Source of the DNA: Rhizobacter koreensis
GTDB lineage: Bacteria; Pseudomonadota; Gammaproteobacteria; Burkholderiales; Burkholderiaceae_C
DNA length: 64,000 nt
Direction: 5' to 3'
Assembly (NCBI RefSeq): GCF_013366375.1
Contig: NZ_JABWMJ010000013.1
Location: 79,824-143,823, forward strand
This document shows positions 35,417 to 43,534 of this stretch, in pieces (positions within the stretch are counted from its first letter, which is position 1; each line of letters opens with the position of its first letter). A program made the translations under genes and the position numbers. Below the pieces are notes generated by a model that made no database searches, was not told where the DNA came from, and worked only from the letters and a program-made list of their open reading frames with translations.

Positions 35417-35875
35417 TCAGTGCTTGCCTGGCCTCAGGCCACCCGCTGCCGTACGGAGCCCGCTTGGGAGAAAAGGTTCCGCGTCCGCCAGGTTCTGAAT
35501 GATCGGGCAGTCAGGACGATCGTCGCCGCGGCAGCAGTGCACCAGGTGCTGAAGCGTTGCCTTCATCGCGTTCAGCTCCTGCAGCTTGGCATCCAGTTCC
35601 TGGATGTGGGCTTGCGCGAGCGCCTTCACCTGGCGGCTCGGCCGGCGCCGGTCCTGCCACAGCCCCAGCAGCTCGCGGATCTGCTCGATCGAAAACCCGA
35701 GGTCGCGCGACTGCCGAATGAAACGCAGCGTGCTCACCTCCTTGTCCGTGTACTGGCGGTACCCGGAATCGGTGCGCTGCGCCTCGGGGAAGAGCCCGAC
35801 GCTCTCGTAGTGACGGATCATCTTGGCCGAGACGCCCGAAGCCTTGGCGGCTTCACCGATGTTCATGAAGTCCAT
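35417..35875 (-). CDS. cueR: MerR-family copper regulator CueR
   Basis: The 152-aa regulator has the winged helix MNIGEAAKASGVSAKMIRHY, the conserved DNA-binding line ESVGLFPEAQRT, a dimerisation coiled coil, and a metal-binding loop near the C-terminus (HCCRGDDRPDCPI, about 113-125). The two Cys flanking the loop match the Cu(I)/Ag(I) site of CueR/HmrR. It lies 12 bp after copA and precedes promoter P1. It probably activates P1 and the other CueR-type promoters. A second copy lies at 62868-63326. Confidence 0.93.
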   Translation of the reverse strand: MDFMNIGEAAKASGVSAKMIRHYESVGLFPEAQRTDSGYRQYTDKEVSTLRFIRQSRDLGFSIEQIRELLGLWQDRRRPSRQVKALAQAHIQELDAKLQELNAMKATLQHLVHCCRGDDRPDCPIIQNLADAEPFLPSGLRTAAGGLRPGKH

Positions 35876-35887
35876 GGTCGTTCGTCC

Positions 35888-38341
35888 TCAAACGGTCAGA
35901 GGTCGGCGGGCGGGCTCCGCCTGCAGCGCCGGGTCCACCTGCTGCTGCAGCGAGCGCCAGCGCCGCAGCATCAGCGCGTTGGTGACGACGCTCACGCTGC
36001 TGAAAGCCATGGCCGCCCCGGCAATCATGGGGCTCAGCAAACCAAACGCGGCGAGCGGAATGCCCAGCACGTTGTATCCGAAGGCCCACCACAAGTTCTG
36101 CTTGATCTTGGCGTAGGTGCGACGCGACACGTCGATGGCGTCCGCCACCAGGCGCGGGTCGCCGCGCATCAGCGTGATGCCGGCGGTTTCCATCGCCACG
36201 TCGGTGCCGGTCGACATCGCGATGCCGACGTCGGCGGCTGCCAGCGCCGGTGCATCGTTGATGCCGTCCCCGACCATCGCGACCACCTTGCCGGCACTGC
36301 GCAGTTCCTGCACGATCGCCGCCTTATCGGCGGGCAGCACCTCAGCACGGACCTCGTCAATGCCCAGTTCGGTCGCGACCACACGAGCGCTGCCCTTGTT
36401 GTCCCCCGTCAACATCACGGTCTGGATGCCTAGCTGCTGGAGCCGGCTGATGGCCTGCCGAGCCGACGCCTTGATGGTGTCGCCAAACGCCAGCAGGCCG
36501 AGAAGTTCAGCGCGGTCACCATCCTTGCGTACGAGCCAAGAGATCGTCCGGCCCTGGCCCTCGAGGCAGGCTTCTTCAGCGGCTAAAGCTCCCGCGGCCA
36601 CGCCGAGCTCTCGCAGCAGCCGGCTGCTGCCCAAGGAAAAAACTTGTCCATCGACGACGGCTTCCAGACCGCGCCCGGGCAAGGCCTGGGCGTCACGGGT
36701 ATTTGGCAGCTGCAAATGTTCCTCACGAACCTTGTCCATCACCGCATGCGCCAGAGGATGTTCACTAGAGCTTTGCAGCGCGCCCGCCAGACGCAGGACG
36801 TCCTTGCGGGCGACGCCAGCTGCCGGAACCACTGCCACGAGCGACGGTCGACCTTCCGTCAGCGTTCCGGTCTTGTCGAAGGCCACCATGGTGACGGCGT
36901 GCGCCACCTCAAGCGCCTGGGCGTCTTTGATCAGGATGCCTTGACGGGCAGCGACCCCGGTGCCCGCCATGATGGCAGTCGGCGTCGCCAAGCCGAGCGC
37001 ACACGGGCACGCAATGACCAGCACCGCGACAGCGTTGATGAGCGCCTGCTCCCAGTTGCCGGTCCCGAGGGCCCAGCCGAGAAAGGTCGCCAACGCAATC
37101 ACCAGCACGACCGGCACGAACACGGCGCTCACCCGGTCGACAACGCGTTGGATCGGCGCTTTGGCGGCCTGAGCAGACTCGACCATGCGGATGATGCGAG
37201 CCAGCGTCGTTTCCGCGCCAACCGCGAGAGTCTTGACGGTGAGCACGCCTTCGGCGTTGATCGCGCCTCCAGTTACCCTGTCGCCCACGCCCTTGGCGAT
37301 CGGGAGGCTCTCTCCGGTGATCAGCGACTCGTCGACGTGGCTGCGGCCTTCAGTAATCTCTCCATCCACCGCCACGCGCTCGCCGGCGCGCACCACCACC
37401 AGGTCACCAACGGCGACCTGTTCGACGGGGACCTCGAGTTCGGCACCGTTACGGCGCACCCGCGCGATCGCCGGGCGAAGTGCGTTCAGCGCGCGGATCG
37501 CGTCGGCGGTTTGCCGCTTCGCGCGTGCCTCGAGCCACTTGCCCAGCAGCACTAAGGTAATCACTGCGGCGGACGCCTCGAAATACAGGTGCGGCATACC
37601 GTGCGCGGCGTGGCGCCACAGCAGGTACAACGAGAGCCCGTAGGCGGCGGAGGTGCCTAGCGCCACCAGCAAATCCATGTTGCCGCTGCCGGCGCGCACC
37701 GCCTTGTAGCCCGCGCGATAGAAGCGCCAGCCCAGCCAGAACTGCACCGGGGTGGCCAGCGCCAGCTGCAGCCAACCGTCCAGCATCCAATCGACTCCGA
37801 AGAGCTGCAGCAGCATCGGCGCGACCAGGGGAATCGTCAGGGCTGCGCTGAGCGCGACCGGCCACCACTCGGGGAGTCGTCGGGAAGCCGGCGGCGCGTC
37901 GCCTTCCTGTTGCTGCCCGACTGCGTAGCCGGCGTTCTCGATCGCGCCCTGCAAGGCCCTGACCGAGACCGTGGAGAGGGCTTCGAGCGATGCCGTTTCC
38001 GTCGCCAGGTTTACCGAGGCGGAAAGCACCCCCGGAGCTTTGAGCAGCGCCTTTTCGACCCGCGCCACGCAAGAGGCGCAGGTCATCCCCTCGACCTTCA
38101 GATCCAGCCGTTGAGTAGCTACGTCGTAGCCAGCTTTGCGCAACGCTGCCGCGAGCGCTTCGGGACGCACGGCAGCATCGGCCTGAACCGAAGCTTGTTC
38201 GGTGGCCAGGTTGACAGTGGCTCCGCGCACGCCAGGAACAGCCTTCAGGGTCGTCTCCACGCGGCGCACGCAGGAGGCGCAGGTCATTCCGGTGATTTGC
38301 ATTGCGATGGCGCTCGGGTTGCTCAGGGCGGCGGTGTTCAT
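35888..38341 (-). CDS. copA: Cu(I)-exporting P1B-type ATPase
   Basis: The 817-aa ATPase has two HMA domains (GMTCASCVRRVE with Cys at 21/24; GMTCASCVARVE with Cys at 88/91), the membrane CPC motif IACPCALGLATP, phosphorylation site DKTGTLTEG and hinge GDGINDAPAL. The C-terminal SVSVVTNALMLRRWRSL helix holds the Cu(I) MxxS-type residues. I chose the ATG at 38341 (MNTAALSN) because GGAG is 6 bases upstream and the CueR-type promoter leaves no leader for an earlier start. It exports Cu(I) to the periplasm and is transcribed toward cueR. Confidence 0.96.
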   Translation of the reverse strand: MNTAALSNPSAIAMQITGMTCASCVRRVETTLKAVPGVRGATVNLATEQASVQADAAVRPEALAAALRKAGYDVATQRLDLKVEGMTCASCVARVEKALLKAPGVLSASVNLATETASLEALSTVSVRALQGAIENAGYAVGQQQEGDAPPASRRLPEWWPVALSAALTIPLVAPMLLQLFGVDWMLDGWLQLALATPVQFWLGWRFYRAGYKAVRAGSGNMDLLVALGTSAAYGLSLYLLWRHAAHGMPHLYFEASAAVITLVLLGKWLEARAKRQTADAIRALNALRPAIARVRRNGAELEVPVEQVAVGDLVVVRAGERVAVDGEITEGRSHVDESLITGESLPIAKGVGDRVTGGAINAEGVLTVKTLAVGAETTLARIIRMVESAQAAKAPIQRVVDRVSAVFVPVVLVIALATFLGWALGTGNWEQALINAVAVLVIACPCALGLATPTAIMAGTGVAARQGILIKDAQALEVAHAVTMVAFDKTGTLTEGRPSLVAVVPAAGVARKDVLRLAGALQSSSEHPLAHAVMDKVREEHLQLPNTRDAQALPGRGLEAVVDGQVFSLGSSRLLRELGVAAGALAAEEACLEGQGRTISWLVRKDGDRAELLGLLAFGDTIKASARQAISRLQQLGIQTVMLTGDNKGSARVVATELGIDEVRAEVLPADKAAIVQELRSAGKVVAMVGDGINDAPALAAADVGIAMSTGTDVAMETAGITLMRGDPRLVADAIDVSRRTYAKIKQNLWWAFGYNVLGIPLAAFGLLSPMIAGAAMAFSSVSVVTNALMLRRWRSLQQQVDPALQAEPARRPLTV

Positions 38342-38378
38342 GGGTGGCTCCAAGGGCAATGGTCTGTCGAGTGCAGGC

Positions 38379-38409
38379 ATCTTCTTCCTTCTAACCGTGG
38401 GAAGGTCAA
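38379..38409 (-). promoter_or_regulatory. CueR-type promoter P4 (copA)
   Basis: -35 TTGACC (38409-38404) and weak -10 GAAGAT (38384-38379) are 19 bp apart. The dyad is degenerate (TTCCCACGG then AGAAGGAA). It lies 38-68 bp upstream of the chosen copA start. Confidence 0.65.
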
Positions 38410-38459
38410 GCACCTTCTGAGCAAAGTGATGCCGAAAGAATGGTTATTCCCGAAGCGTT

Positions 38460-38490
38460 TTGACGATCTAACGGTGGCAAGGCCGACAGT
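38460..38490 (+). promoter_or_regulatory. CueR-type promoter P5 (copZ)
   Basis: -35 TTGACG (38460-38465), a 19-bp spacer with CGGTGGCAAGG, and -10 GACAGT (38485-38490) precede copZ by 33 bp. It is divergent from the copA promoter and shares the same intergenic region. Confidence 0.65.
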
Positions 38491-38523
38491 ACCCTCATCG
38501 CAATGTTTTTTGAGGCGTGCACC

Positions 38524-38763
38524 GTGATTGCCTTTGAAGTGAACGACGTGACGTGCGGCCACTGCGCCAGCACGATTACCAAAGCCATCCAGACAGTCGA
38601 CAAAGACGCCAAGATAAGCAACCACGAGGTTCGAATCGAGCCCGGCTCCGGCGAAACGCCAGCATTCCGCGACGCGATCAAGGGTGCTGGCTACACGCCC
38701 GAGCCCTTGGATGCGGCTCGACCCTCCGCCGCACCGCAGCGGCGTGGCGGCTGCTGCGGCTGA
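38524..38763 (+). CDS. copZ: Copper chaperone CopZ (HMA domain)
   Basis: The 79-aa cytoplasmic chaperone has the ferredoxin-like HMA fold and metal site VTCGHCASTITKA. It ends with a Cys motif RRGGCCG. The start is a GTG at 38524 (MIAFEVND), chosen by alignment with the second copZ at 63766 and a GAGG 8 bases upstream; an ATG 21 bases earlier would add an odd FFEACT extension. It delivers Cu(I) to CopA and is divergently transcribed from it. Confidence 0.9.
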   Translation: MIAFEVNDVTCGHCASTITKAIQTVDKDAKISNHEVRIEPGSGETPAFRDAIKGAGYTPEPLDAARPSAAPQRRGGCCG

Positions 38764-38863
38764 GGAAAGCGGTCGGCCCTCGTCGCGACGCGCAATCGGC
38801 TCGGCGTAGGCGCTGAACTTGCGTAGGCGAGGTGCTGACGGGTCGGAGCGGCGGCGCTTTGCT

Positions 38864-39370
38864 TCAATTCGAAGCTTTCAGGCGAGCCGCGATCGCCTCC
38901 ATCTGGCGGATCTCGGCCCGCTGCGCACCGATGATCTCGCCGCACAGCTTCACCAACTCTGGATCTGTAAGGCGCGCCTCGCGGCACATGAGGATGGCTC
39001 CAGAGTGATGCGGAATCATGGAGTCGACGAACTGCCCATCGTCCACCAAGGCCTGCGAGCGCGTGGCAAGGAACGACCCGACCAGGAGAGCCGCCAATCC
39101 TGCGTAAAGCACGAGGTTGAGCCGCTTGTTTCCATACATGGAGCCCATCGTGGCCAGCATGATGACACCCATTGGCGCGAGCATTGTCAACGCCATGTAG
39201 AGCATGTTCACGTTGTTTCGGTAGTCGCCCCACCCATCGATCATGGTGAACATGGCGAGATACATCGGAATCAGGCTCAGCGCTAGATTGAGGGCGAACA
39301 TCCCGTACGCACGCGCACTCGAGCCACTGTGTTGCGAGGCGGCATGTCCCTTGTGGTGATCGTCGTTCAC
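38864..39370 (-). CDS. DUF305 membrane protein
   Basis: The 168-aa protein begins MNDDHHKGHAASQHSGSS, then three membrane helices (MFALNLALSLIPMYLAMF, MLYMALTMLAPMGVIMLA, LVLYAGLAALLVGSFLA), and ends in a DUF305 domain with SMIPHHSGAILMCREA. I chose the GTG at 39370 because a CueR-type promoter lies at 39400-39430; frames starting further upstream would begin before the transcription start. AAGGGA precedes the GTG. DUF305 proteins bind metals through His pairs; a role in copper resistance is inferred. Confidence 0.85.
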   Translation of the reverse strand: MNDDHHKGHAASQHSGSSARAYGMFALNLALSLIPMYLAMFTMIDGWGDYRNNVNMLYMALTMLAPMGVIMLATMGSMYGNKRLNLVLYAGLAALLVGSFLATRSQALVDDGQFVDSMIPHHSGAILMCREARLTDPELVKLCGEIIGAQRAEIRQMEAIAARLKASN

Positions 39371-39399
39371 GCAGATTCCCTTGTTGCTCAAGTCACCCC

Positions 39400-39430
39400 A
39401 TTCTCGACCTTGCCACTGAAGCAATGTCAA
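39400..39430 (-). promoter_or_regulatory. CueR-type promoter P3 (DUF305)
   Basis: -35 TTGACA (39430-39425) and -10 GAGAAT (39405-39400) flank a 19-bp spacer TTGCTTCAGTGGCAAGGTC with a partial dyad. It lies 30-60 bp upstream of the DUF305 start. Confidence 0.8.
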
Positions 39431-39639
39431 GAGCCCCAACGCTTGTCGCCGAAGCTTCAGGTAGGTACGGTTTGACATCTTCATGGCCTCGGAGACATGT
39501 CTGGGCCCCGGTTCGCGTACCCGCGCGCCATCCTGCGTCACGGTAACCCGCTAAGCGGACCAACTGCAAGCCCCCGTTAAAGAGGCCGGATGGTCCGCAG
39601 TAGTCGTTCGACGCGCCTTGCACGCCCGCGGCCGGTGTA

Positions 39640-40156
39640 CACACGCTTCCTGCCGGTAGTACGGCAGGTGATCGACGAAGCGGCTGATCAGCGTATGCGC
39701 GAGCCGCCCACCGGTGGCCATGCCGCCGTCGACGATCTGCGGCTCGGTGCACAGCCAGAGCGCGTCGATGCGGATCAACGCAGCAACTCGCGCAACCAGG
39801 CCGCGCAGTCACCGGCCGCGCCGGTGGGCCAAGCCACGTTCACCGTGGTGCTGCCGCGGCGGATCTCGACGCGGATGGGCTTGCCCGCAGTCGGGGGACT
39901 CTGCGAATCGTTCGGTGTCGGCGCCGGCAACCGACATCGCGACGAACTCCATCGGCCGACCTGCTATCGGGTCACTCGGCTCCTTCGCGGTGGTGCTCGC
40001 GCCCCGACCGCGCCGCGACTGATGTACCAGGTTGTCGTTCAGGTCGAACGTGCGTGGGATCGCCGCCACGCACGCGCCCGGCTCCGAGCACGCGGAAATG
40101 ACCTCGGCCTTGAACTGCGCGCGGTGCCGCCGCCTCGGCTTCGACTTGACGTCCAT
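39640..40156 (-). mobile_element. IS66-family remnant with internal deletion
   Basis: From 40156 the minus strand encodes a TnpA-like protein (KPRRRHRAQFKAEVISACSE, then FDLNDNLVHQ). It goes out of frame near 39905, after which another frame gives KPIRVEIRRGSTTVNVAWPT and CAAWLRELLR. A TTG at 39778 starts TnpB (IRIDALWLCTEPQ), which is fused directly to a TnpC piece (IVDGGMATGGRLAHTLISRF, then VDHLPYYRQEA). Most of tnpB and tnpC is therefore deleted. Confidence 0.82.
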
Positions 40157-40332
40157 AGATGTCCATCAAACTTTGATGGACATCATCCTCACCCGCCGCC
40201 TACAACGATTCAAGGTGGGAGGACAGGACGCTCACGCTAGCGCGGCGCGCTTGAGCAGCTCTGACATGAAGTCACCTGAGTGGCCGACGCAGATCGGTCG
40301 GCTGCCTCTCATGCGGTGGACGCACGGGCCTG

Positions 40333-40765
40333 TCAGGCCTCGCTCAGAGGCCTCAACGGGTCAGATGCTTCGGGAGGTCGCTCCTGGCCATCCGAGAGAA
40401 AGCTCGGGACAGGAGCAAGAAGGTCAGGAAACGTTGCCGCGGTGAGATTGCACGGCGCGATGGTCGCTGCGGGGCCGCTTACCAGCAAGGTCACCGAGCA
40501 GAATGCAGAGCAAAGATTGCACCTGTCCTGCCCGTCCAGGGCGCCACCGCTCCCACTGTCGTCGCCTGAGCCACGCTCGTGCTGGGCGTGGTCAAGGGCG
40601 GCAGCAGGTGTGGCAACCTTTAGGCCGTGGTGCCCCTTGGCACTGCCATCCACTGCACGCATCTCGCTCTGACCGCCGGCGCCGGAGGGCGGGCATCGCA
40701 TCGCAGCGGCCATTGCAGCCCGGACGGGGAGCAGCACCGCAGCAATACCAGGAGCCAAATACGCG
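40333..40765 (-). pseudogene. Frameshifted Cys/His-rich ERPP-tail protein (copy 4)
   Basis: It is a diverged duplicate of the gene at 34897-35310. The middle is conserved (AAMRCPPSGAGGQSEMR, DRCNLCSAFCSV, PSFLSDGQERPP). One lost G in the signal-peptide codons (IWLLVLL versus the following AVLLPVR) breaks the frame at the start. One lost A after ERPP removes the normal RSI stop, so the frame continues EASDPLR. The CueR-type promoter is still present upstream. It is probably inactive. Confidence 0.78.
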
Positions 40766-40786
40766 CTGGGTGGGGTCAGTCCAGGG

Positions 40787-40817
40787 AGCCTAGACCTTGT
40801 CACAGTGGCAAGGTCAA
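40787..40817 (-). promoter_or_regulatory. CueR-type promoter P2
   Basis: -35 TTGACC (40817-40812), a 19-bp spacer TTGCCACTGTGACAAGGTC and -10 TAGGCT (40792-40787). The operator is almost identical to P1. It now precedes a frameshifted gene. Confidence 0.82.
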
Positions 40818-40990
40818 GTGGGTACAGCACGTTTGCGGACGCGGGCACCACGTTTACATGGCTCTTTCGACACGACGATGCGGCAGAGCATCCAGCGTCC
40901 TAATGCCATCACCCTCGCGGCTTGAGGATGGATCGGGGCGAATGACCCCAATCTCCTCCTCAGCCGGAACACTGATAAGAGAGCTCAGTA

Positions 40991-41500
40991 TTATTTCTTG
41001 GGAGCCTGGCTGGATGGCTGCGGAGTTTCCCCGGCCGGCTGCAACGTGCCCGATTTGGCCGCGTTGCTGGTATCCGCCTTCACGCCGGCGCGGCTTTTCG
41101 CGGCCTGGGTCTGGGGCTGCATGTGGTCGGGCTTGACACCGCCGACACCCGCTGGCGTGAGGCCGCCCATATCACGTTCCATGCGGGTTTCGCTCTTTCG
41201 CTCTGCCCGAGTCCTCGTCGAGCTAGTGTCGTTGAGAGCATCGTTCGCCTGAGGGCCTTGGCCCGCAGGGGCAAGGGACCCGGACGCAGTCGTGCCCTTA
41301 ACGCGCGTAGCCTTCGCCGAGCGAGCCGTCGGGCACGGCCGCATCTGCGCACGTGGCGCGCCCCTCCCACCATCGGCTGTGTGATCGTGCCGCGTGCGCG
41401 CCGCGTTGCTGCAGTCTGCCGACGACCCTTGGGCAGCGGACGCGGTGCTTGCAGATATCGCCAGCATGGCGGCGAGGGAAAGGAAAGTGATTTGCTTCAT
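40991..41500 (-). CDS. Secreted low-complexity protein
   Basis: The 169-aa product has a clear signal peptide (MKQITFLSLAAMLAISASTA). The mature part is disordered, rich in Ala, Thr, Pro, Lys and Gln (AAQGSSADCSNAARTR at its start; ETPQPSSQAPKK at its end). No domain is recognised. An FNR-type box and -10 element are placed to drive it (41591-41632). It is likely a periplasmic or surface stress protein; function unknown. Confidence 0.6.
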   Translation of the reverse strand: MKQITFLSLAAMLAISASTASAAQGSSADCSNAARTRHDHTADGGRGAPRAQMRPCPTARSAKATRVKGTTASGSLAPAGQGPQANDALNDTSSTRTRAERKSETRMERDMGGLTPAGVGGVKPDHMQPQTQAAKSRAGVKADTSNAAKSGTLQPAGETPQPSSQAPKK

Positions 41501-41912
41501 GGTGATCTCCGATTTGGAACGTAAGGAATGTGGCTGATCCCGCTCACGAGCATCGAAGCAAGCAGCGCGCTTGGGGCGGGTGGACGAGTCAATGTATGTG
41601 CAGTACCGCCTCGTCTATTTGATTTATCTCAACAAAGACGATTGAAGCCGGCTTTGTTGCCGTACCTTGCAAAACGCAATTCATGCGTTCTGCCTAAAAC
41701 TAGCCTTACGGGCAACATCCAAGCTGCATCCTCCCCATGACACCGCAAGCATGCGCATCGGCTGCCGTCCTCTGTCAGCTCATATTCGAGCAGCCACTTC
41801 AACACTTTGCCGATTTCCAGCAGGACCTGGTCCGGAGGCCCGCAGGTTCCCCCTGCCATCTGGGATTGATCCCGGCTCCCGCCCGTGAGCAGATCACTTA
41901 CACTCTGCGCAC
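41501..41912. other. Intergenic region with an FNR-type promoter
   Basis: Besides the FNR-like site no gene is firmly supported. A minus-strand frame at 41629-41890 has a protein-like stretch (DQVLLEIGKVLKWLLEYELT) with CLRCHGED, but no start, RBS or family support. It could be a decayed fragment. Confidence 0.45.
41591..41632 (-). promoter_or_regulatory. FNR/Dnr-type class II promoter (secreted protein 40991-41500)
   Basis: The reverse complement of 41619-41632 is TTGAGATAAATCAA, one mismatch from TTGAT-N4-ATCAA. TACATT at 41596-41591 is a -10 placed so that the box is centred about 41.5 bp upstream of the implied start near 41584. Confidence 0.6.
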
Positions 41913-42335
41913 ATGTGGCGTGTTGTTCGGTTTTCCCTGTTGTGGCTCCTTGCCATGGCTCTGCCAATGCAGGGCCTTTCGGCTGCAGCCATGCTGGCAT
42001 GCGGCGGTCATAGCGAATCCCCGTCGACGCCGAAGAAGGCTGGTCATACGCATGGTGTCACGGCCGAGCATCGCCATCCCCAGGTGGCTGGTGCGAGCCA
42101 GCATGCCCATGCTGGAGTTGATCGCGCCCCTACCGGTAAAGTTGGCGTCCAAAATGGCGCCTCGCAGAGATGCAGCGCCTGCGCTTTATGCTGCACAAGC
42201 GCTGTCGTTCCGACATCAACCGTCTCGTTCGAGCCGGTCAAGCTTAACGACTTCTTCCCTCCCCAAGTCGCGCGCACGTTCGCTCCGTTCGCGACCGAAG
42301 GTCTCGAGCGACCTCCTCGACAGTTCCTCGCCTGA
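41913..42335 (+). CDS. Secreted Cys/His-rich protein with ERPPR tail (copy 5)
   Basis: The 140-aa protein has a signal (FSLLWLLAMALPMQGLSAAA), His-rich part (KAGHTHGVTAEHRHPQ), Cys motif RCSACALCCTSA (about 92-103), and C-terminal tail GLERPPRQFLA. It belongs to the same family as the genes at 6636, 19179, 34897 and 40333. No Shine-Dalgarno is visible; TACACT ends 9 bases before the ATG, so a leaderless or very short leader is possible. It stands alone before the two-component genes. Confidence 0.75.
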   Translation: MWRVVRFSLLWLLAMALPMQGLSAAAMLACGGHSESPSTPKKAGHTHGVTAEHRHPQVAGASQHAHAGVDRAPTGKVGVQNGASQRCSACALCCTSAVVPTSTVSFEPVKLNDFFPPQVARTFAPFATEGLERPPRQFLA

Positions 42336-42453
42336 CGCGTTCGTGACGCGGTAGTGCGCCGGTATCCCGGCACATTGCCGTCGTCGCCGTCGCCACCCCC
42401 CCCGACTTCGCACTGCCGGCTCAGCCGGGCGTCGGGCACAGCCGAGGAATCTC

Positions 42454-42780
42454 ATGTCATCAGATCTGTGCATTGCCACATCGGCAGTGCTGCTCGCCAC
42501 GACCGCCGCCGCCGCCGTCGCGGCTCAGCCAACCGTGTCTCCCCACGCAGCCGCGTCTACGGTCACCGCTGAAAACGCTAGGAGCGCGTACCGCTCCGTG
42601 GTCGATCGCTCCCGCGTGTTGCTTGACCGCCCGGCGAAATCCTGCCTACAAGCAACTGAGCAAATCGGCGGCGGGCTCGCCTATGCGCAAGCTGCGTTCG
42701 GAGGCCAGCGGTATGACGCAGGGCTGCGACACCCACCTTCGCGAGCCGCCTATATGGCCTTGAGCTCGCTGGTCGCATGA
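42454..42780 (+). CDS. Secreted hypothetical protein upstream of a response regulator
   Basis: The 108-aa product has a signal-like N-terminus (LCIATSAVLLATTAAAAVAA) and a helical, Ala/Ser-rich body (ENARSAYRSVVDRSRVLLDR). Its TGA overlaps the ATG of the response regulator (ATGA), which supports translation. No family is recognised. It could be a periplasmic input or a spurious frame kept open by GC-rich codons. Confidence 0.45.
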   Translation: MSSDLCIATSAVLLATTAAAAVAAQPTVSPHAAASTVTAENARSAYRSVVDRSRVLLDRPAKSCLQATEQIGGGLAYAQAAFGGQRYDAGLRHPPSRAAYMALSSLVA

Positions 42781-43523
42781 GCCGGGCCATGCACATCGCA
42801 GTTCTCGACGACGAGGTCGAAATCTGCGTCCTGCTCGCCAACTATTTAGAACGGCACGGGTATCGGGTAACCCAGCTGCACAACGGACGGTCGTTGATGG
42901 AGTTGATGGCGATCGATCCGCCAGGGCTGGTACTGCTCGATCTCGGGTTACCCGGGGAAGACGGCTTGTCGATCGCACGCCAGCTCCGCGAGCACTGGAA
43001 ATGCGGGCTCGTGATCGTCACAGGGCGTGGCGATTCGGTCGACAAGATCGTCGGCCTCGAGGTTGGCGCCGACGACTATGTCACCAAGCCCTTTGACCTC
43101 CGTGAGCTGCTGGCCCGCATCAAGGCCGTACTTCGGAGGACAAATCCTGACCCTGCGCTTGCGGCTGTGCTTGAGCCCAGCATCACAGCAACTGGAACGG
43201 CGCGCAGCAAGTTCCGCCTGGCCAATTGGGAGCTCGACATCCCCGCCCGTCGCCTGACAAACCCAGAAGGCCGCGAAGTATCGCTGACCGGCGGTGAGTT
43301 TGACCTCCTGTGCGCTTTTGCGCAGCACCCAGGCCGGGTGCTGACGCGCGACTTTCTCCTTGAGCAAACCCGAGGCCGCGAGGCCGGGCCGTTCGACCGC
43401 ACGATCGATGTGCAGGTGGGCCGGCTACGCAAGAAACTGGAAAGCGATTCGGGGAACCCTCAAATTATCAAATCGGTGCGGGGCGCGGGCTATATCCTCG
43501 TGCCGCCCGTCACCTTTGACTGA
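42777..43523 (+). CDS. OmpR-family response regulator
   Basis: The 248-aa protein has an N-terminal receiver with phospho-acceptor Asp55 (LLDLGLPGEDG), acidic pocket DDE at 11-13 and Lys in VTKPFDLRE. A C-terminal winged helix (SLTGGEFDLLCAFAQHPGRV, TIDVQVGRLRKKLE) binds DNA. It is encoded 11 bp upstream of a hybrid histidine kinase, its likely partner. Target promoters are not known. Confidence 0.93.
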   Translation: MSRAMHIAVLDDEVEICVLLANYLERHGYRVTQLHNGRSLMELMAIDPPGLVLLDLGLPGEDGLSIARQLREHWKCGLVIVTGRGDSVDKIVGLEVGADDYVTKPFDLRELLARIKAVLRRTNPDPALAAVLEPSITATGTARSKFRLANWELDIPARRLTNPEGREVSLTGGEFDLLCAFAQHPGRVLTRDFLLEQTRGREAGPFDRTIDVQVGRLRKKLESDSGNPQIIKSVRGAGYILVPPVTFD

Positions 43524-43534
43524 TCCGGCGCGTC

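Noticed and set aside
41629..41890. A minus-strand frame with a CLRCHGED motif
   Set aside because: Protein-like composition but no start, RBS or recognised family; kept only as a note in the intergenic entry.
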